Source of the DNA: an uncultured Lachnospiraceae bacterium
Lineage (GTDB): Bacteria; Bacillota; Clostridia; Lachnospirales; Lachnospiraceae
Direction of reading: 5' to 3'
NCBI GenBank assembly: GCA_934418055.1
Contig: CAKRWX010000175.1
Coordinates: 1 to 5,555, forward strand
Length of the DNA: 5,555 nucleotides
Below, one piece after another: positions 1 to 5,555 of this stretch. Numbering within the stretch: position 1 is the first letter of the stretch; each line of letters starts with the position of its first letter. The translations under genes and the position numbers were made by a program. Under the pieces are notes generated by a model that saw only the letters and a program-made list of their open reading frames with translations, did no database searches and had not been told where the DNA came from.

Positions 1-2
1 CT

Positions 3-101
3 GCGCTGACCGTAAGAAAACATAGGCTAGAAGGCAAAAATCCCATCAGCGAAGCTGATCTGGAATGGATTTTTGCTCGTAACTATGAAGGTACTGAATA
101 G
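3..101 (+). CDS. C-terminal tail of an unidentified upstream ORF (partial)
   Basis: This is the only forward frame that stays open from the left edge to a TAG stop at 99-101; the other two forward frames hit stops within the first 25 bases. It gives 32 residues, beginning ALTVRKHRLEGK and ending in an acidic, aromatic tail (DLEWIFARNYEGTE). The start lies outside the window. The stretch is hydrophilic with no membrane segment. In many Firmicutes the gene before atpB is atpI or atpZ, small membrane proteins helping assembly of the c-ring, so the position would fit one of those. The residues seen do not let me recognise either family, so the identity is left open. It ends 69 bases before atpB, so co-transcription is plausible. 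Confidence 0.45.
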   Translation, partial: ALTVRKHRLEGKNPISEADLEWIFARNYEGTE

Positions 102-119
102 TTACGAAGGTTAAATAGT

Positions 120-144
120 AATTGTGTACTGGACAGTTACAATT
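120..144 (+). promoter_or_regulatory. Hairpin in the atpB leader
   Basis: AATTGT at 120-125 pairs with ACAATT at 139-144. A G-U pair (126/138), a bulged T127 and the inner pairs ACT/AGT (128-130 with 135-137) close a GGAC loop. The hairpin ends 11 bases before the atpB Shine-Dalgarno sequence. It is AT-rich with no following T run, so it does not look like a terminator. A role in translation or mRNA processing is possible but only inferred. Confidence 0.35.
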
Positions 145-155
145 GAATACGGAAG

Positions 156-163
156 AAAGGAGG
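156..163 (+). promoter_or_regulatory. Ribosome binding site of atpB
   Basis: AAAGGAGG is a near-perfect anti-16S match, 7 bases before the ATG at 171. It fixes that ATG as the start over the later in-frame ATGs at codons 3, 4 and 8. Confidence 0.85.
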
Positions 164-170
164 ATGGTGT

Positions 171-890
171 ATGGGAATGATGACAGTTCCGATGAGCCTT
201 CAGGAGCCGGATTTTATGATCCATGGCGTCTTAAAGACGGAGATGTTTGGTCAGGAGTTGTGGATCACCACAACGACCGTAGGTTCCTGGATTATTACGG
301 CCACACTTCTGCTGATCGCGTGGATCGCCAGCAGGAAGTTAAAGAAGGTAAATGCCACTGATACGCCTGGTACATTTCAATGTGTGCTGGAGATGGGGAT
401 GGAAGCCCTGCAGAACATGGCAGAAGGCATTTTAGGCGGTAATGCGAAACGGTTTGTTAACTACATCGGAACAATATTCTTATTTATCTTGTTCTGCAAC
501 TTAAGCGGTCTGTTTGGACTTCGTGCTCCGACAGCCGACTTTGGCGTAACATTCTTATTAGGTATGTTTACGTTCTTCATTGTGAACTATCAGGGAATCA
601 AAAACCGGGGAATCGGCCATTTTACCAGCCTGTTCCAGCCAATACCGGTTCTGTTCCCCATTAACCTGATTGGAGAGATCGCAAACCCGATTTCAATCTC
701 GCTGCGTCTTTTTGCCAATCTGCTTTCCGGCGTTATCATCATGGGTCTGTGGTATGGCATGATGCCATGGTTTGCCAAAATCGGTATCCCGGCGGCATTA
801 CATGTGTACTGCGATCTGTTTTCCGGATGTATCCAGACATATGTGTTCTGTATGCTGACGATGGTTTATGTAAATGATAAGATGGAATAA
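171..890 (+). CDS. atpB: F1Fo ATP synthase subunit a
   Basis: This is the stator channel protein of the membrane motor. It gives ions access to the c-ring carboxylate and contains the essential arginine. At 239 residues it has the usual family length. Hydrophobic segments lie at about 39-58, 96-117, 123-140, 175-197 and 205-233. The family hallmark NPISISLRLFAN (172-183) places the essential arginine at R179, matching E. coli R210. A second conserved stretch, IQTYVFCMLTMVYV (221-234), has Q222 at the position of E. coli Q252. By eye, the position of E. coli E219 is V188, and D215 sits near E. coli H245. The start is set by a strong Shine-Dalgarno sequence. An unusually long 154-base gap separates it from atpE. 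Family assignment is secure; ion specificity cannot be read from this subunit alone. Confidence 0.97.
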   Translation: MGMMTVPMSLQEPDFMIHGVLKTEMFGQELWITTTTVGSWIITATLLLIAWIASRKLKKVNATDTPGTFQCVLEMGMEALQNMAEGILGGNAKRFVNYIGTIFLFILFCNLSGLFGLRAPTADFGVTFLLGMFTFFIVNYQGIKNRGIGHFTSLFQPIPVLFPINLIGEIANPISISLRLFANLLSGVIIMGLWYGMMPWFAKIGIPAALHVYCDLFSGCIQTYVFCMLTMVYVNDKME

Positions 891-1302
<412 letters not shown>

Positions 1303-1324
1303 TTTAAGAGGAATATCAGAACGG

Positions 1325-1332
1325 AAAGGAGG
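1325..1332 (+). promoter_or_regulatory. Ribosome binding site that sets the GTG start of atpF
   Basis: AAAGGAGG lies 8 bases before GTG at 1341. No ATG with a comparable site and a full N-terminal membrane helix exists in this frame, so the GTG is taken as the start. Confidence 0.8.
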
Positions 1333-1340
1333 CAAGAAAC

Positions 1341-1862
1341 GTGGGATTGGATCGTTTGATTGGATTTGATCCGCAGCTGCTCTACGAGATGTTCTGGACT
1401 GCGATCAATATCTTCATTCTGTTTTTTGGCCTTTCCTATCTTCTGTTTAATCCGGTACGTGATATGCTGGAGAAGAGAAAACAGAAGATCGCAGGGGAAC
1501 TGGCAGATGCCGCCAATGACAAGAAGTCTGCGGCAGAGATGAAAGCAGAGTACGAGCAGAAACTGAAAGAGGTTTCCAAAGAAGCAGATGCAATTCTGGA
1601 AGAAGCCAGAAGAAAAGGAAAAGCGAAAGAGGCTGAGATCATTCAGGAAGCCAAAGCCGAAGCGGCCAGAATCGTTGAGAGAGGTAACCGTGAGGTTGAG
1701 TTAGAGCGCAAGAAAGCGCTGGATGATATGAAGCAGGAGATTGTTTCCATCGCTTCTCTGATGGCAGAAAAGGTAGTAGCGTCTTCCATTGATATGAAGG
1801 TGCAGGATGAGCTGATCGAGGAAACATTGAAGGAAATGGGTGAGAGCACATGGCAAAGCTAG
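1341..1862 (+). CDS. atpF: F1Fo ATP synthase subunit b
   Basis: This is the peripheral stalk subunit that, as a dimer, holds the catalytic head still while the rotor turns. It is 173 residues long. One N-terminal membrane helix (about 14-36, rich in F, I and L) is followed by the conserved turn FNPVRDMLEKRKQKI (36-50). R46 in EKRK corresponds to E. coli b R36. The rest is a long charged, Ala/Glu/Lys-rich helix (about 50-147) typical of the b coiled coil, ending in a delta-binding C-terminal part. It starts at GTG with a strong Shine-Dalgarno sequence. Its last 13 bases overlap the start of atpH, which suggests translational coupling of the two stalk subunits. Only one b gene is present, so a homodimer is expected rather than the b/b' pair of phototrophs. 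Confidence 0.95.
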   Translation: MGLDRLIGFDPQLLYEMFWTAINIFILFFGLSYLLFNPVRDMLEKRKQKIAGELADAANDKKSAAEMKAEYEQKLKEVSKEADAILEEARRKGKAKEAEIIQEAKAEAARIVERGNREVELERKKALDDMKQEIVSIASLMAEKVVASSIDMKVQDELIEETLKEMGESTWQS

Positions 1863-2398
1863 TATCAAAGGTATACGGCGATGCGTTGTTTGAGGCAGCC
1901 CAGGAGACGAAATGTCTGGATGAAACCTTTGAGCAGGTGCTGGCGCTTCAGGAGATCTTAAAGGAGCATGAGGACCTGATTCAGCTTTTAAACCATCCGC
2001 AGGTGGTAAAGGAGGAGAAGATCCAGATCATCGACAGCATTTTCCGAGGAAGAGTGTCGGATGATATGATGGGCTTCCTGACAACGGTTGTTGAAAAAGG
2101 CAGACAGGGAGACATTCCTGCGATTTTTGAGTATTTTATCACCACAGTGAAAGAATATAAGAAAATCGGAACAGCATACGTGACCAGCGCAGTTCCATTA
2201 AGCGAGGAACAGAAGGCGCAGGTGACAGAAAGATTACTTACGACCACCCGGTATGTGGAATTTGAGATGAACTATGAGGTAGACCCATCCCTGATAGGCG
2301 GCATGATCATCCGCATCGGCGACAGAGTCGTTGACAGCAGCATTAAAACCCAGTTGTACGAACTGAAAAGACAGCTTCTGGACGTACAGCTGGCATAA
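1850..2398 (+). CDS. atpH: F1Fo ATP synthase subunit delta (OSCP)
   Basis: This is the connector between the b stalk and the top of the alpha3beta3 head. It is 182 residues, the usual length. An N-terminal helical domain begins with the typical YGDALFEAA (9-17) and extends to about residue 104. A C-terminal domain follows, carrying the family signature DPSLIGGMIIRIGDRVVDSS (145-164), where the GG pair, R155, G157 and D158 stand out. The ATG lies inside the end of atpF (13-base overlap). The best Shine-Dalgarno match is the modest GGTGA at 1839-1843, 6 bases upstream, so re-initiation by ribosomes finishing atpF may help. It precedes atpA by 33 bases. Confidence 0.95.
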   Translation: MAKLVSKVYGDALFEAAQETKCLDETFEQVLALQEILKEHEDLIQLLNHPQVVKEEKIQIIDSIFRGRVSDDMMGFLTTVVEKGRQGDIPAIFEYFITTVKEYKKIGTAYVTSAVPLSEEQKAQVTERLLTTTRYVEFEMNYEVDPSLIGGMIIRIGDRVVDSSIKTQLYELKRQLLDVQLA

Positions 2399-3934
<1,536 letters not shown>

Positions 3935-3954
3935 AGAAAGCAGGTGAGTGACTG

Positions 3955-4812
3955 ATGGCATCGATGAGAGATATTAAGCGCCGCCGCGACAGTATCCAGA
4001 GTACCGAGCAGATCACGAAAGCGATGAAGCTGGTAGCGACGGTCAAGCTGCAGAAATCCAAAGCCAAAGCGGAAAACTCAAAGCCGTACTTTAACCTGAT
4101 GTATGAGACCATCAGTTCCGTGCTGCGCAAATCAGGCAATTTAAACCATAAGTATTTGCAGGCGGGCGCTTCACCGAAGAAAGCGGTGATCGTCCTGACT
4201 TCCAACCGTGGACTGGCAGGCGGATACAACAGCAACATTATCCGTCTGGTGAATTCCAGTCTTCCGGCGGCGGACACCTACGTGTATGCCCTGGGACGGA
4301 AAGGACGTGACGGCCTGGCAAGAAGGGGATTTCAGATCAAGGCGGATTATTCCGAGGTCATGAATGAGCCTATGTACCGGGACGCTGCGGATCTTACGGT
4401 AGAGCTTCTGGACGCGTTTGCACAGGGACAGGTAGGCGAGATTTATCTTGCCTATACCTCATTTAAAAATACGGTATCCCAGACCCCGAAATTAATGAAA
4501 TTACTTCCGGTGGAGCTGGAGGAGCAGCAGGAGGAGAAGGAAGCCAAAGCAGAAGCGCTCATGACCTATGAGCCGGATGCAGAGGGCGTTCTGGATTCTA
4601 TCGTGCCGAAATATATGAGCAGCCTGATCTATGGAGCCCTTCTTGAGGCAGTTGCCAGTGAGAACGGAGCCCGTATGACGGCAATGGATTCTGCGACCAG
4701 CAACGCAGAGGAGATGATCGAGAGCCTGAGCCTGCAGTACAACCGGGCAAGACAGGGCGCGATCACTCAGGAGCTGACAGAGATCGTAGCGGGAGCACAC
4801 GCGATCTCATAG
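3955..4812 (+). CDS. atpG: F1Fo ATP synthase subunit gamma
   Basis: This is the central rotating shaft that couples c-ring rotation to conformational change in beta. It is 285 residues, the normal bacterial length. The N-terminal helix (MASMRDIKRRRDSIQSTEQI, then TKAMKLVATVKLQKSKA) and the C-terminal helix (about 213-284) form the antiparallel coiled coil. The central Rossmann-like part includes the conserved TSNRGLAGGYN (82-92). The family signature ITQELTEIVAGAHA spans 270-283. A short acidic Glu/Lys-rich stretch (187-200) falls where other gamma subunits also vary, so it is not considered odd. ATG 3955 is preceded by AGGTGA (3942-3947) at 7 bases; the ATG at codon 4 is the only near alternative. 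A 117-base gap separates it from atpD. Confidence 0.97.
   Translation: MASMRDIKRRRDSIQSTEQITKAMKLVATVKLQKSKAKAENSKPYFNLMYETISSVLRKSGNLNHKYLQAGASPKKAVIVLTSNRGLAGGYNSNIIRLVNSSLPAADTYVYALGRKGRDGLARRGFQIKADYSEVMNEPMYRDAADLTVELLDAFAQGQVGEIYLAYTSFKNTVSQTPKLMKLLPVELEEQQEEKEAKAEALMTYEPDAEGVLDSIVPKYMSSLIYGALLEAVASENGARMTAMDSATSNAEEMIESLSLQYNRARQGAITQELTEIVAGAHAIS

Positions 4813-5555
<743 letters not shown>

Noticed and set aside
73..117. Possible promoter (TTGCTC at 73-78 and TAAATA at 112-117)
   Set aside because: The boxes are about 33 bases apart, and no good -10 box lies at the correct distance, so no promoter is called.
122..361. A 79-codon frame overlapping the leader and start of atpB
   Set aside because: It is mostly out of frame within atpB, and the only strong Shine-Dalgarno sequence nearby serves the atpB ATG at 171.

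Overview
The window is a long stretch of a bacterial F1Fo ATP synthase (atp) operon. Seven genes on the + strand follow the classic order a-c-b-delta-alpha-gamma-beta (atpB, atpE, atpF, atpH, atpA, atpG, atpD). atpD runs off the right edge, so its end and the expected atpC lie outside. The left edge holds the last 32 codons of an upstream reading frame that I cannot identify. Protein sequences, strong AGGAGG-type ribosome binding sites, moderate GC content and the details of the alpha and gamma subunits point to a Firmicute, most likely a clostridial gut-type organism such as a Lachnospiraceae. That placement is by recall and was not searched.

Layout: 3-101 tail of an unknown ORF; 102-170 atpB leader with a small hairpin; 171-890 atpB; 891-1044 an unusual gap (a roughly 60% GC block followed by a roughly 15% GC stretch) carrying a 10-bp inverted repeat and smaller hairpins; 1045-1302 atpE; 1341-1862 atpF (GTG start); 1850-2398 atpH, overlapping atpF by 13 nt; 2432-3934 atpA; 3955-4812 atpG; 4813-4929 a second long gap with a hairpin before the atpD ribosome binding site; 4930-5555 atpD, partial. 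No transfer or ribosomal RNA gene, CRISPR array, insertion sequence or convincing terminator is seen. No gene is called on the - strand.

The products assemble into one machine. Subunit a, the c-ring and the b stalk form the membrane motor; delta joins b to the alpha3beta3 head; gamma is the rotating shaft; beta holds the catalytic sites. The c subunit carries the full hydroxyl-rich ligand set known from sodium-translocating c-rings (Q31, V62, E64, T65, T66, Y69), so the enzyme is predicted to be able to use Na+.

The coding content is ordinary. The points worth a second look are the Na+ signature, the structured atpB-atpE gap, and a 14-nt motif shared by the atpB and atpD leaders.
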